Assembly: GCA_017473435.1 (NCBI GenBank)
Contig: JAFULG010000002.1
Span: 1-42,663, forward strand
DNA length: 42,663 nucleotides
Direction: 5' to 3'
From: Clostridia bacterium
GTDB lineage: Bacteria; Bacillota; Clostridia; Oscillospirales; Acutalibacteraceae
Each line of letters begins with the position of its first letter. The stretch's first letter is position 1. The translations under genes and the position numbers were made by a program. The notes below the pieces were generated by a model. The model made no database searches and had not been told where the DNA came from. It saw only the letters and a program-made list of their open reading frames with translations. Below, one piece after another: positions 14,382 to 22,342 of the stretch.

Positions 14382-15494
14382 TTATGCCTTTTTCTTGAAA
14401 AGCTTGCCTAAAACAGCGCTGAAAATCTTATCGAAAAGAGGGAATACAAGCTTGACAATACCTGCTGCAATAAGCGCATAAACAAGCGCTACAACTGCGC
14501 CTGCGATAACGTCTGTGCAGTAGTGTACCTCAACATAAATACGGCTGAAGCCCATAAGAGCTGCAAAGAAGGTCATGGGAATACCGATTTTTCTGTTGTA
14601 GATAAGAATTGCAAAGGCTGCCGCAAAGGCGGATGATGTGTGACCTGAGGGGAAGGAGAAGCTTGAGGGTGCGTGTACAAGATTGGGGAAGAAGTATTTT
14701 GCACTCTCGCCGCCCCAGAGTGAATATGCCTCAGGGTCAATGATGAAGAGGTTGAAGGGTCTGGGTCTTGCAAGGAAATCCTTGAGGATGATGTTGTTGC
14801 AAAGGAGCATTACAACAAGAGCAATAAGAATCGCAAAGCCTACCTTGCGGTACTTTTTGAAGAAAAGGAATACAATACCCATGGCAATGAAGATGATGCC
14901 TTCGTCACCGAGGGTTGTGATTGTGACCATAAGAGCAGTCATAAACCTGCCCTGAAGTCCCTGTGCCCACTCGAAAACAGCAAGGTCAAAGCCGAGAAAC
15001 TTATCGAAAAATGCTTTGAATCTGTAAACCTGTTCAACGCGAAGCTTATATTCAACGCCTACAGGTGCATTTGCCTCGTCAGCTGCAACAACCTTTACAT
15101 TGTATGTACCGTTGATGTCAGCACAGGCAAATTTCTTCCACTTGGGAAGGTTGCCTTCCTCGTCGGGAGCGGCAGTGGTTGAGCGGAGGAGCTTGCCGTC
15201 TGTGTCGTAGATTTCTACAACCCAGCCGCCTTTGATTGCTTCTGCATCAGCGTCTGTTTCAATTGCAAAGGTTACATAACCGGTGTCGCCCTCGTTTGCA
15301 TAGCTGAAGCTGTCCTGAGGGTCGTCAGCCTCAAGAATACCGCTGTAGCTCTGACCGAGCTGAAGCACAGCATCAAGGTTTGCATTTCCTGCGGTTGCGA
15401 CAGTAACAGGATCGTTTGTTGCTCCTGCACCGAAGGTGAATACGATTGAAAGCATCATAATGAGTGCAAGAAAAACAGATATCTTTCTTTTCAT
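14382..15494 (-). CDS. Membrane PAP2 phosphatase with an N-terminal extracellular beta domain
   Basis: A 370-aa protein. A signal peptide (residues 1-25, MKRKISVFLALIMMLSIVFT) precedes about 130 residues of beta-rich sequence with a pre-peptidase C-terminal-like look (SYSGILEADDPQDSFSYAN; GTYNVKVVA). The PAP2 domain follows: about five membrane spans and the three phosphatase motifs KDFLARPRP, SFPSGHTSSA and SRIYVEVHYCTDVIAG. PAP2 enzymes dephosphorylate lipid phosphates such as undecaprenyl or phosphatidylglycerol phosphate. Secreted extension plus membrane PAP2 is an uncommon fusion. It lies 60 bp downstream of the YfcE-like gene on the same strand and is probably co-transcribed. Confidence 0.85.
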   Translation of the reverse strand: MKRKISVFLALIMMLSIVFTFGAGATNDPVTVATAGNANLDAVLQLGQSYSGILEADDPQDSFSYANEGDTGYVTFAIETDADAEAIKGGWVVEIYDTDGKLLRSTTAAPDEEGNLPKWKKFACADINGTYNVKVVAADEANAPVGVEYKLRVEQVYRFKAFFDKFLGFDLAVFEWAQGLQGRFMTALMVTITTLGDEGIIFIAMGIVFLFFKKYRKVGFAILIALVVMLLCNNIILKDFLARPRPFNLFIIDPEAYSLWGGESAKYFFPNLVHAPSSFSFPSGHTSSAFAAAFAILIYNRKIGIPMTFFAALMGFSRIYVEVHYCTDVIAGAVVALVYALIAAGIVKLVFPLFDKIFSAVLGKLFKKKA

Positions 15495-15554
15495 AAAATA
15501 ATCCTACTTTCTGTAATATTTATTTAAGCCGAATGGCATTATTACCGTTATTGA

Positions 15555-16022
15555 TTACCAACACTTTTTGTTCTCAACCTCAAACTTACCATTTTCTATA
15601 TTGATAACACAATACTTTCCGTCACACAGGGCTCCGGGGTTGACAGCGGTTACTCCGCTTGTTGCTTCCGTTACTGTTTTTGAAACGTGGGTGTGACCGT
15701 AAAGTGCAAGCTGAGCCTTAACGGCAGATGCCTGCTTATATAAATAGAAAAGCGTAGTTCTCACATCGAGCTTATCACCGTGAGCGGCAAAAACCGTAAC
15801 ACCGTCAAAGTATTTATATGCTTCGGTGTTAACGGTATAAGACCAGTCGTTATTCCCTCTTACACAGGTAAAACGCTTGTCGGGATAAAATTCCCTGACC
15901 CATTCAACATCGCTCATTCCGTCACCGAGAAAAATAACATCTTTACAGTCAGGCTCTTTTGAAAGCATACGGTCTACGAGTTCCTTTCTTCCGTGGGAAT
16001 CGGAAAACACCAACACCTTCAT
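15555..16022 (-). CDS. YfcE/MJ0936-type metallophosphoesterase
   Basis: A 155-aa cytosolic protein with a complete calcineurin-like set of metal motifs: FSDSHG (6-11), LGDGMSD (about 32-38), RGNNDW (about 55-60), AAHGD (about 79-83) and YGHTHV (about 108-113). The family acts on phosphodiesters and the natural substrate is often unknown. The start is the ATG at 16022. A nearby upstream ATG is out of frame. It is the first gene of a unit with the PAP2 gene. A divergent gene begins at 16095, and the promoter sits against that start codon. Confidence 0.85.
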   Translation of the reverse strand: MKVLVFSDSHGRKELVDRMLSKEPDCKDVIFLGDGMSDVEWVREFYPDKRFTCVRGNNDWSYTVNTEAYKYFDGVTVFAAHGDKLDVRTTLFYLYKQASAVKAQLALYGHTHVSKTVTEATSGVTAVNPGALCDGKYCVINIENGKFEVENKKCW

Positions 16023-16066
16023 TCATAAAAACCTGCCCTTCGTCATATTTATTCAATATACAAATT

Positions 16067-16095
16067 ATATTAACACAAGTCAGGTGGTTTTTCAA
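16067..16095 (-). promoter_or_regulatory. Promoter of the YfcE-like gene
   Basis: On the minus strand TTGAAA (16090-16095), 17-base spacer, TAATAT (16067-16072). The -35 overlaps the start codon of the divergent gene by one base. Confidence 0.6.
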
Positions 16096-16346
16096 TGCAA
16101 AATGAAACAAAACTTTCCGCGGAAATGATAAATTCCCTTTTCAGTATGCTTAAAAAAGGAAAAGGGAACGGAGAGAGTGTAAAAAACATACTCAATCAGA
16201 GCCTTAACGAAAGCCAGAAAAAAGCTGTAAATCAGATTATGTCTGATCCGCAGAAGCTCAAGGAGCTGCTTGCAAGTCCGCAGGCAAAGGAGCTGATGGC
16301 GAAGCTGAACGGTATGCAGGGAGAAAATAAAAATGGACCCGCCTGA
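16095..16346 (+). CDS. Small helical protein of unknown function
   Basis: An 83-aa protein starting at the ATG at 16095 with CAGGTGG eight to nine bases upstream. It is charged and helical (LSAEMINSLFSMLKKGKGN; LASPQAKELMAKLNGMQG), with no signal peptide or cysteine. The stop overlaps the start of the next gene by 14 bp, and a third tiny frame follows, so these three genes form a tight unit. The pattern resembles small clustered proteins seen in Clostridia, but I cannot name a family. Confidence 0.65.
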   Translation: MQNETKLSAEMINSLFSMLKKGKGNGESVKNILNQSLNESQKKAVNQIMSDPQKLKELLASPQAKELMAKLNGMQGENKNGPA

Positions 16347-16707
16347 TTTTAATTTCGATAATATCGGTGATATCCTCGGCAGTCTGTCTCAAGAGGATAT
16401 TGAAAAGCTGAGCGAGATTGCAGGTCAGTTTATGGGCGATGAAAAGACCGATAATACACAAGGATACTGTGACTGCAGTGGTGACGGTAATGTATTTGGC
16501 GGCTTTAATATTGACCCGGATATGCTTTTTCGCCTGATGAACATTATGCAGAAGCTGCAAAGCCGCAATAATGATCCCCGGTGCAATCTTATTCAGGCTC
16601 TGAAGCCCTTGCTTTCACCTGAGAGGAGACGAAAGGCAGATACCGCAATAGAAATACTGAGGCTTATGAGTATATTCTCGCTTAAAGATCTTTTCGGCAC
16701 GGAGTGA
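16333..16707 (+). CDS. Small protein of unknown function, second of a three-gene unit
   Basis: A 124-aa protein whose ATG at 16333 lies inside the end of the previous gene (14-bp overlap) with GGGAG upstream. The N-terminal half is acidic (IGDILGSLSQEDIEKLSEI). A YCDCSGDG segment follows, and the C-terminal half is basic and helical (LIQALKPLLSPERRRKADT, then a hydrophobic IEILRLMSIFSLKDLFG). It has no membrane segment of normal length and no known motif. The ORF 16713-16814 starts five bases later. Function is unknown. Confidence 0.6.
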   Translation: MDPPDFNFDNIGDILGSLSQEDIEKLSEIAGQFMGDEKTDNTQGYCDCSGDGNVFGGFNIDPDMLFRLMNIMQKLQSRNNDPRCNLIQALKPLLSPERRRKADTAIEILRLMSIFSLKDLFGTE

Positions 16708-16712
16708 ATACA

Positions 16713-16814
16713 ATGGACAGAGATACTGCTCTTATACTTGCTCTTGTTTTTCTTCTCGGGCAGGATACGGGAGATAAGGCGCTTATGCTGGCTCTTTTAT
16801 ACATCCTGTATTGA
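16713..16814 (+). CDS. 33-residue hydrophobic microprotein
   Basis: ATG to TGA, encoding MDRDTALILALVFLLGQD then TGDKALMLALLYILY. Two short leucine-rich helices are separated by a charged QDTGDK turn. It begins five bases after the 124-aa gene stop, with GGAGTG overlapping that stop. The regular amphipathic pattern and tight spacing favour a real gene over chance. Its stop overlaps the -35 of the next promoter. Confidence 0.5.
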   Translation: MDRDTALILALVFLLGQDTGDKALMLALLYILY

Positions 16815-16839
16815 CAATTTGTCAGCTTTAATCTATGAT
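16811..16839 (+). promoter_or_regulatory. Promoter of the TSCPD protein
   Basis: TTGACA (16811-16816), 17-base spacer, TATGAT (16834-16839). The gene may also be read from the upstream unit. Confidence 0.6.
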
Positions 16840-16874
16840 AATAGACAGACAAAATCTGAAAGGAATGAAAAACT

Positions 16875-17120
16875 ATGGAATACACTTTTATCCCAAAGGG
16901 CGTTTGCTCCAGAAAAATCAGCTTTGAAATAAACGACGGCATTGTGTCAAATGTACGTTTTGCAGGCGGTTGTGCAGGCAACACCCAAGGGCTTGCAGCT
17001 CTTATAGAAGGAATGAAGGCAGAGGATGTTGTGGCAAGACTTTCAGGCATCCGTTGCGGCTTCAAGCGCACCTCCTGCCCCGACCAGATGGCAGAAGCTA
17101 TTAAGGAAGCGATTAAATAA
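16875..17120 (+). CDS. TSCPD-domain protein (TIGR03905 type)
   Basis: An 81-aa cytosolic protein. GVCSRKISFEI (about 9-19), the GGCAGNTQGL segment (31-40), GIRCGFKRTSCPDQMAEAI and the eponymous TSCPD motif near the C-terminus identify the small TIGR03905 family. Four conserved cysteines could bind a metal or redox centre. The biochemical role of the family is not established. AAAGGAATG precedes the ATG. No partner gene is evident in the neighbourhood beyond the unknown small ORFs upstream. Confidence 0.85.
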   Translation: MEYTFIPKGVCSRKISFEINDGIVSNVRFAGGCAGNTQGLAALIEGMKAEDVVARLSGIRCGFKRTSCPDQMAEAIKEAIK

Positions 17121-17255
17121 TGACTGCAGACCTTAAATGCATGAAAAATCAGTTTGTGTAACGCATGAGAAATACTCCGTCAAAAATTATGAATCATGAT
17201 GCGGCATCCGCACCTTCTTTAATCAGCAAACAACAAAACCTCATAAAAAGAGCAG

Positions 17256-17291
17256 AGGGTTTCCCGGAGATTAAAAACACCGGGAAACCCT
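17256..17291. terminator. Shared hairpin between the TSCPD gene and GH43
   Basis: A 12-bp perfect stem AGGGTTTCCCGG/CCGGGAAACCCT. The stem resembles those of elements at 14225-14264 and 25120-25159, with compensated changes. The rest of the 17121-17376 gap shows a small TGCGGCATCCGCA hairpin and no gene. Confidence 0.55.
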
Positions 17292-17376
17292 TTAATTTAT
17301 GTGAATAACAAAATTATATTTTTTCGCTTTAGGTTGTAAACAAGCTTAATCCCTATAGATGCTTTTACTGTGTTAA

Positions 17377-18288
17377 TCACCCTGCCCAATATCCGAGGAG
17401 CCTCTCATACTCTTCATCTGTTATAGCCATAACCGAGCCGTGACGGGGTGAAAAATCCATTTCGTAATCATCTCTTGCAACGGGGAGATAATCACGGAAA
17501 TTCTCCGTCTGCTGCATAAAGAAGCGTCCCTTACCGTATTCGTCCATTATAAGAAGCCATGTATCCGTACCGTTGATACGGTAAATCTGACTTCCCTCAA
17601 CGCCGCTGGGAGCAAGAGAAACCACAACAGGCTTATCCTCATAAGGTCCGTTAAGACTTTTACTTGTAACATAAGCAATGGTCTGATCCTCGTCATGCTT
17701 GAAGAAGAGATAATAAAGACCATCAGCTTCATTATATGCAATATCACCGTCTATAGTCTGAATGTCACGGCAATAAAGAGGCTTCGGCTCGGTGATAAGG
17801 GTTTTCATATCCCTTGTGTAGGCATAGTACAAACCGGCCGTATTGTGTTCCTTGGTGGAATGAGCCCAATAAAGCATATACGCCTTTTCCTTTTCGTCCC
17901 ACATTGCCTGAGGCGCCCAGGCTCTTGTTGTGTTTTTATATTTTTCGCCAAGGTCACAAATATCAATAATTGTCTCATCGGTCCAGTTTATGAGATCGTC
18001 TGAACACCATGTAACAAGGGCGTGATTGGATTCCCAACCCTCCTCGCATTTCATATCCGTGCCCACTATATAAACTCTTCCGTCAACACCTCTGAAAGCA
18101 TAAGGATCGCGTACACATTTTTTTCCTTTGGTCTGTGTAATAACCGCCTCATTGTTGTTAAGAGGTCTGAAATCGTATCCGTTTTCACTCACAGCGAAGT
18201 GAAGCCTTTCCTCTCCCTCACCGTTGCCGACAAAATATACAAAGAGATATTTACCGTACTTACTTTTTACTTTAACTGCGTTTTCCAT
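17377..18288 (-). CDS. Glycoside hydrolase family 43-like protein
   Basis: A 303-aa protein without a signal peptide, so it is intracellular. The five-bladed beta-propeller pattern of GH43 is visible: RDPYAFR near residue 60 (catalytic base Asp region), RAWAPQAMWDEKEKAYMLYW (about 122-141), TIDGDIAYNEADGLYYLFF with the second acidic residue, and GVEGSQIYRI with the likely acid Glu (around 230). Family members act on xylose- or arabinose-containing oligosaccharides, but the substrate is not decided by sequence. It follows murE by 74 bp on the same strand, separated by a palindromic repeat. AAAAGGTG precedes the ATG. No sugar transporter is adjacent. Confidence 0.75.
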   Translation of the reverse strand: MENAVKVKSKYGKYLFVYFVGNGEGEERLHFAVSENGYDFRPLNNNEAVITQTKGKKCVRDPYAFRGVDGRVYIVGTDMKCEEGWESNHALVTWCSDDLINWTDETIIDICDLGEKYKNTTRAWAPQAMWDEKEKAYMLYWAHSTKEHNTAGLYYAYTRDMKTLITEPKPLYCRDIQTIDGDIAYNEADGLYYLFFKHDEDQTIAYVTSKSLNGPYEDKPVVVSLAPSGVEGSQIYRINGTDTWLLIMDEYGKGRFFMQQTENFRDYLPVARDDYEMDFSPRHGSVMAITDEEYERLLGYWAG

Positions 18289-18316
18289 AATTCACCTTTT
18301 GCAAAAGTTATATTTT

Positions 18317-18362
18317 CTCCCCTGAAAGGGTAGGTGGCAGACCGAAAGGTCTGACGGAGGGG
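18317..18362 (-). repeat. Palindromic spacer repeat after murE
   Basis: Read on the minus strand it starts at the murE stop: CCCCTCCGTC, hairpin AGACC-TTTC-GGTCT, then CCCTTTCAGGGG. Outer and inner stems are present. This type of CCCCTCCGTC spacer is common after genes in many genomes. It is a single copy here. Confidence 0.5.
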
Positions 18363-19829
18363 TTAGTCCTCGGCCCTCTTCTTCATCGCCTTGTAAACCT
18401 CGTCCTTTTCAACAAAGGGAACATTTTCGCCCTTGATCTTCATTGTTTCCTCGTGACCCTTACCTGCAAGAATGATAATATCACCCTTCTGTGCATTCAT
18501 CACGGCATATTCAATAGCCTCGGCACGGTCAGGAATAATCACATATTCGCCGTTCTGAGCCTTGCAGTAAGCTGCAATTTCCTCGCAGATACTCTGCGGA
18601 TCCTCAAAGTTCGGGTCATCACTTGTGATAATTGAAAGGTCTGAGAGCTTACCCGATACACTTCCGAGTTCCTCTCTTCGGCACTCCGTACGTCCGCCCA
18701 CAGAACCGAAAAGAGTAACTATTCTGTTATGTTCATAAGCCCTAGCTGTTTCTATTATACTCTTAAGGCTGACTCCGTTATGAGCATAGTCTATGATAAC
18801 GGTAAAATCACCGTCAACTTCAAGCATTTCCCCTCTGCCTTTTACAAAAACACCTTCAAGCCCTTTAGCCTTTGCATCGTCACCTATGCCGAAAAAGTCA
18901 GCAACCGCAAGAGCTACAAGAGCATTTGAAGCATTCACATCACCGGGGAGAGATATTCTGTAAGGCTTTAATTCACCCTTATGCTCGCAGGTAAAGCTCA
19001 TACCCAGCTTGTTATCGAACTTTATTTTTTCACTTGACACAAGTCTGTAATCACAGTCCTCAGCCTCGCCGTAGGTTACATACTCACCTGCACAGTTTTC
19101 CGCAACAACTGATGTAAACGGGTCGTCTGCATTAAGCACGGAAAAATCACAAAGGGGGAAAAGCCGGGTTTTCCAATAAGCGTATTCCTCATAGCTTTCA
19201 TGCTCGTTTGTACCGATATGATCAGGATAAAGATTGGTAAACACGCCCAGAGCAAAGCTTGTTCCGTCTGTACGGTGAGCCTTGAGACCGAGTGAAGATA
19301 CCTCAATAGCTACTGCCTTGCAACCGCCGTCCGCCATCTGTCGGAACATTTTCTGAAGCTCATAGCTTTCGGGGGTTGTATTCACCGTAGGAAGCACTGT
19401 ATCACCGAATCTTGCACCTACAGTACCAATAATGCCCGTCATCATTCCGCCTGCTTCAAGCACACTTTTAACTATATGCGCAACTGTGGTTTTACCCTTT
19501 GTGCCTGTTATTCCTATAACCGCCATTTCCTTTGAAGGGTGGCGGAAAAAGTTACAGCTCATTTTTGCAAGGGCAGCTCTTGTATCCTTTACGGTAATTA
19601 CAATGGCATCCGCTCCCACATTGATTTCATCGCTGCACACAAATACACGGCTGCCCTTTTCGTAAGCGCTCGTTGCATATTTATGACCGTCAGCAAAAGC
19701 ACCCTTAAGACAGACAAAGACAATGCCTTCTCCGGCTTTTCTTGAGTCGTAGGCAATATCTGCAATATCAACATCGCAAAAAGAAGCACAGCTGTATTCT
19801 ATACCGTTTAAAATTTCCCTAATTTTCAT
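18363..19829 (-). CDS. murE: MurE-like UDP-MurNAc-tripeptide ligase
   Basis: A 488-aa Mur ligase. Nucleotide site: GITGTKGKTT (about 109-118). The carbamylated-lysine region and central domain follow (TTPESYELQKMF; EVSSLGLKAHR). The segment after TNL differs from standard MurE (TNLYPDHIGTNEHESYEEYA instead of the usual SRDHLDYHGT). The C-terminal amino-acid motif reads DDPN (SDDPNFEDPQ), not the DNPR of meso-diaminopimelate enzymes. The gene may therefore be a second, divergent MurE copy or have another acceptor specificity. GAGGAG in the end of the upstream gene serves its ATG, and the two genes are six bases apart. The symbol refers to the family. Confidence 0.8.
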   Translation of the reverse strand: MKIREILNGIEYSCASFCDVDIADIAYDSRKAGEGIVFVCLKGAFADGHKYATSAYEKGSRVFVCSDEINVGADAIVITVKDTRAALAKMSCNFFRHPSKEMAVIGITGTKGKTTVAHIVKSVLEAGGMMTGIIGTVGARFGDTVLPTVNTTPESYELQKMFRQMADGGCKAVAIEVSSLGLKAHRTDGTSFALGVFTNLYPDHIGTNEHESYEEYAYWKTRLFPLCDFSVLNADDPFTSVVAENCAGEYVTYGEAEDCDYRLVSSEKIKFDNKLGMSFTCEHKGELKPYRISLPGDVNASNALVALAVADFFGIGDDAKAKGLEGVFVKGRGEMLEVDGDFTVIIDYAHNGVSLKSIIETARAYEHNRIVTLFGSVGGRTECRREELGSVSGKLSDLSIITSDDPNFEDPQSICEEIAAYCKAQNGEYVIIPDRAEAIEYAVMNAQKGDIIILAGKGHEETMKIKGENVPFVEKDEVYKAMKKRAED

Positions 19830-19835
19830 TTGATT

Positions 19836-20564
19836 TTACTCCTCTTCCTGTTCCTTAAGACGTTCAAGAGCTTTTGCTTTTTTTACTTCTTCTCTTTCTC
19901 TTTTATAAGCGGCCCGTCGTTCTTCCTTGCCCTCACCGAAAAAGCCTACCTTCCTGAATGCCTCAATAAACATTGCCGCAAGACAGCCTCCCGAGCCGAG
20001 CATCAGGTCTACCATTGTATCGGTAAGACCGTGGGAGTACGGCTTCTGCCCGTGCTGCATAACAAAGCCGTAAAGCCTGTCCATTGTAAATTCATAATAT
20101 TCCCAGCCTACAAGCAGCATCACGCCGCATCCCATTGCAAAAAGAGCCTGAACGGAAACCTTGATGGGATGCTTTTCTCCCTGCATGATATCCGAAAGGA
20201 CAAAAGCGCCCGTGGTTGCAAGATAGCCTGCAAAAATATGCTCGGGTATATCTATGCCTTCAAAATTGGTTCTCGTATTAAGAGTTGTACCAACAACACA
20301 GGCAAGGCAGATAAAAACATTAAGCATTGTCTGTAAGTAATAGGGCATTTTTCTTATGAATGATTTTCCGCCGAACAGCTGAAACATATCCCAGAGATGC
20401 GTGAAAATAATTGCAAATGTCGCCTGAATAAACTCTGAAGTATAGCCGTGAAGCATTCCCCACACACCCCAGATAAACAGCGCTAATCTGCACGCCCACC
20501 ATATATACTGAGTGGATCTTGGCAGAAGGGGGATTTTTCTGAGTCTTGATTTTCTATTATTCAT
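19836..20564 (-). CDS. DUF2238/YjdF-like membrane protein
   Basis: A 242-aa protein with five to six hydrophobic segments between residues 22 and 205. The C-terminal KEERRAAYKREREEVKKAKA tail is highly charged and cytosolic. The block WEYYEFTMDRLYG then GLTDTMVDLMLGSGGCLAA matches the conserved acidic-residue motif of the DUF2238 (YjdF) family, whose function is unknown. It is the first gene of an operon with murE. The upstream promoter has an extended -10 (TGTTATAAT). Confidence 0.7.
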   Translation of the reverse strand: MNNRKSRLRKIPLLPRSTQYIWWACRLALFIWGVWGMLHGYTSEFIQATFAIIFTHLWDMFQLFGGKSFIRKMPYYLQTMLNVFICLACVVGTTLNTRTNFEGIDIPEHIFAGYLATTGAFVLSDIMQGEKHPIKVSVQALFAMGCGVMLLVGWEYYEFTMDRLYGFVMQHGQKPYSHGLTDTMVDLMLGSGGCLAAMFIEAFRKVGFFGEGKEERRAAYKREREEVKKAKALERLKEQEEE

Positions 20565-20609
20565 TTATTAAGCTTATCCTTTCAAGGTTGGTGCTGATAT
20601 AATCAGTTT

Positions 20610-20615
20610 ATTATA
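20610..20615 (-). promoter_or_regulatory. Extended -10 promoter for the DUF2238-like gene and murE
   Basis: On the minus strand TGTTATAAT, with the weak -35-like TGGAAA 17 bases upstream. The -10 is overlapped by an AAAGCC-GAAA-GGCT hairpin. A 46-bp leader runs to the start codon. Confidence 0.5.
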
Positions 20616-20710
20616 ACACAGCCTTTCGGCTTTTTCCATATATAGCTCTGAATTTTTTAAAAAAGAAAGGATGAGCTTTCGAAAAAAATTTACAAATTAT
20701 ACATTTGATA

Positions 20711-20739
20711 TTGCACAAAAGAGAAAAATGTAATATAAT
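20711..20739 (+). promoter_or_regulatory. Promoter of the anchored Thr/Ala-linker protein
   Basis: TTGCAC (20711-20716), 17-base spacer, TATAAT (20734-20739). AGAAAGGAA precedes the ATG at 20782. Confidence 0.75.
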
Positions 20740-20781
20740 GTTTGTGTATATCAACAAGAAAAAAGAAAGGAATTAAAAAAC

Positions 20782-21672
20782 ATGGATAAAATCAAGGAAT
20801 TCTGGGAAAGCTTTGACGAAACAACCAGAAAAGCCCTCTGCATTGTTCTTCCTGTAATTATGCTTTTCAGCTCAGGATACTTTGTAGGCTCTCTTACAAG
20901 CAACAGAGTCGGCGCTCCCGCAGCTGAAGGACAGCAAAGCGTTCAGGTTGACGCAACAGACGCACCGGAACAGACAACTGCAGTACCCGTGGAAGCAACA
21001 ACTGCTGCTCCCTCAGAAGCAACTACTGCTGCCACACAGCAAAGTGCAGCTCCCTCAACAGGAGCTTACACAACTCCCGAGGAAATCGTTGCCCTTTTCA
21101 ACGAATCAGCCGGAAAAATCAAGACAACAGCAAAAAGAGCCACAAGAAACTATCAGGATATGAAAATCAACAAGCTTGAAGTTCCCGGTGCTCTTCAGTC
21201 TCTCGCAGACAGTGCTGTTGCAAAATACGTTAAGCCCAATATGACCCCTGAGGTTTATGAGGGCACTGAGGCTGTTAAGGAAAAGTATCCTGTAAGCGGT
21301 ACAGACTTTGCAAGTAAGCTCAAGGTTGAATATGTTGATACAATCACATGCACAGATAACGGAACAGAATATGTTATCGACATCAAAATGAAGGATCAGA
21401 TGAACCCTGTTTACCGTTCAGGTGAAGGTGTAGGTTCAATCTTCTGGACAATGAACATTGACGACATTGCAAACAATGTTCCCGGTCTTCAGAAGGCAGA
21501 GCTTTCATATTACAACTGTACAGCAACTGCAAAAATCGATAAGGCTACAGGTAATATGATCTACTCGAGGTTCATTTATAACTTCGATATGATTCTTGAA
21601 GTAAAGATGCTTGCTACCCTGAACGCTAACGCATCACTTACTGTTGATGAAGAATATACTATTGAGTATTAA
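20782..21672 (+). CDS. Membrane-anchored extracellular protein of unknown function
   Basis: A 296-aa protein. Residues 1-18 are charged cytosolic, 19-37 form a membrane span (ALCIVLPVIMLFSSGYFVG), and 45-95 are a low-complexity Thr/Ala/Gln/Pro spacer typical of surface proteins (TTAAPSEATTAATQQSAAPS). The soluble domain after residue 96 (TTPEEIVALFNESAGKIKTTA) shows no named motif. Internal similarities to periplasmic folding domains cannot be judged by eye. It is a single gene between its own promoter and a strong terminator. Confidence 0.75.
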   Translation: MDKIKEFWESFDETTRKALCIVLPVIMLFSSGYFVGSLTSNRVGAPAAEGQQSVQVDATDAPEQTTAVPVEATTAAPSEATTAATQQSAAPSTGAYTTPEEIVALFNESAGKIKTTAKRATRNYQDMKINKLEVPGALQSLADSAVAKYVKPNMTPEVYEGTEAVKEKYPVSGTDFASKLKVEYVDTITCTDNGTEYVIDIKMKDQMNPVYRSGEGVGSIFWTMNIDDIANNVPGLQKAELSYYNCTATAKIDKATGNMIYSRFIYNFDMILEVKMLATLNANASLTVDEEYTIEY

Positions 21673-21677
21673 TATGG

Positions 21678-21707
21678 TAAAACCTCCCCGATTCCGGGGA
21701 GGTTTTA
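21678..21707 (+). terminator. Intrinsic terminator
   Basis: A perfect 13-bp stem TAAAACCTCCCCG/CGGGGAGGTTTTA with a 4-base loop, five bases after the stop at 21672. Confidence 0.85.
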
Positions 21708-21849
21708 TGTTATAAAGGTGATTTTTATTACACTGTGAATTTAACAACCGTGAAGATCAAAATAAGAGATATATTGACTGATCCAACCAACATAAGGAAC
21801 TGAAATATTCCACGCATAACAGATAAGAACAAACTCAAGTGCATTTTAA

Positions 21850-21881
21850 TAGCAGCAAGCACACTGCAAGACTTGCTGCTA
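21850..21881 (-). terminator. Hairpin downstream of the 88-aa protein
   Basis: A 10-bp perfect stem TAGCAGCAAG/CTTGCTGCTA. On the minus strand there is only a short T/A stretch after it, so it is a weak terminator or a processing signal. The rest of 21708-21935 shows nothing else that I can support. Confidence 0.45.
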
Positions 21882-21935
21882 AAAAAACCGACCGCTTGAT
21901 ATGTTCCACGTTGCTCAGTTATTATTACCCCGTCT

Positions 21936-22202
21936 TCACCTCAACAGCAAGCTTAACCCTATCCCCACTGCAATGCCTGCAATAAGGCAAAGGGACAGCT
22001 TAAACACCTCATTTAAACGGCTCTTAGGCATTTTTGTCGGCGGAGGAGCAGCAGCGCCCTTGGTTACAAGACCTGCTCTTTCGCGGATTTTACCCTCGCT
22101 CATACCGGCATATTCCGGTTTTACGAAAAACAGTATCTTTTCAAAACAATCATTGCCTGTATCCTTCACCTCAACAACCTGACGGTTAATTCCCTTTATC
22201 AT
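21936..22202 (-). CDS. Small C-terminally membrane-anchored protein
   Basis: An 88-aa protein with AGGAGG seven bases before the ATG at 22202. The first 60 residues are soluble and basic, including INRQVVEVKDTGNDCFEKI and a proline-rich GAAAPPPTKMPKSR. The last 20 (LSLCLIAGIAVGIGLSLLLR) form a tail anchor. No family is recognised. A close homologue search would decide whether the IRERAGLVT region is a conserved motif. It is divergent from glgP across the DnaA-box-like region. Confidence 0.65.
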   Translation of the reverse strand: MIKGINRQVVEVKDTGNDCFEKILFFVKPEYAGMSEGKIRERAGLVTKGAAAPPPTKMPKSRLNEVFKLSLCLIAGIAVGIGLSLLLR

Positions 22203-22342
22203 AATTTACCTCCTATGTTTCGTCTTCTTTATTTTGGTTAATTTGTACATGTTATATACCTTGGAAAAATCTCCGTCATTTATCAATTTTACAGAAGTTT
22301 GCAACCAAATTTTGTACTCTTTGTATAGTCGGATTTTCAACG

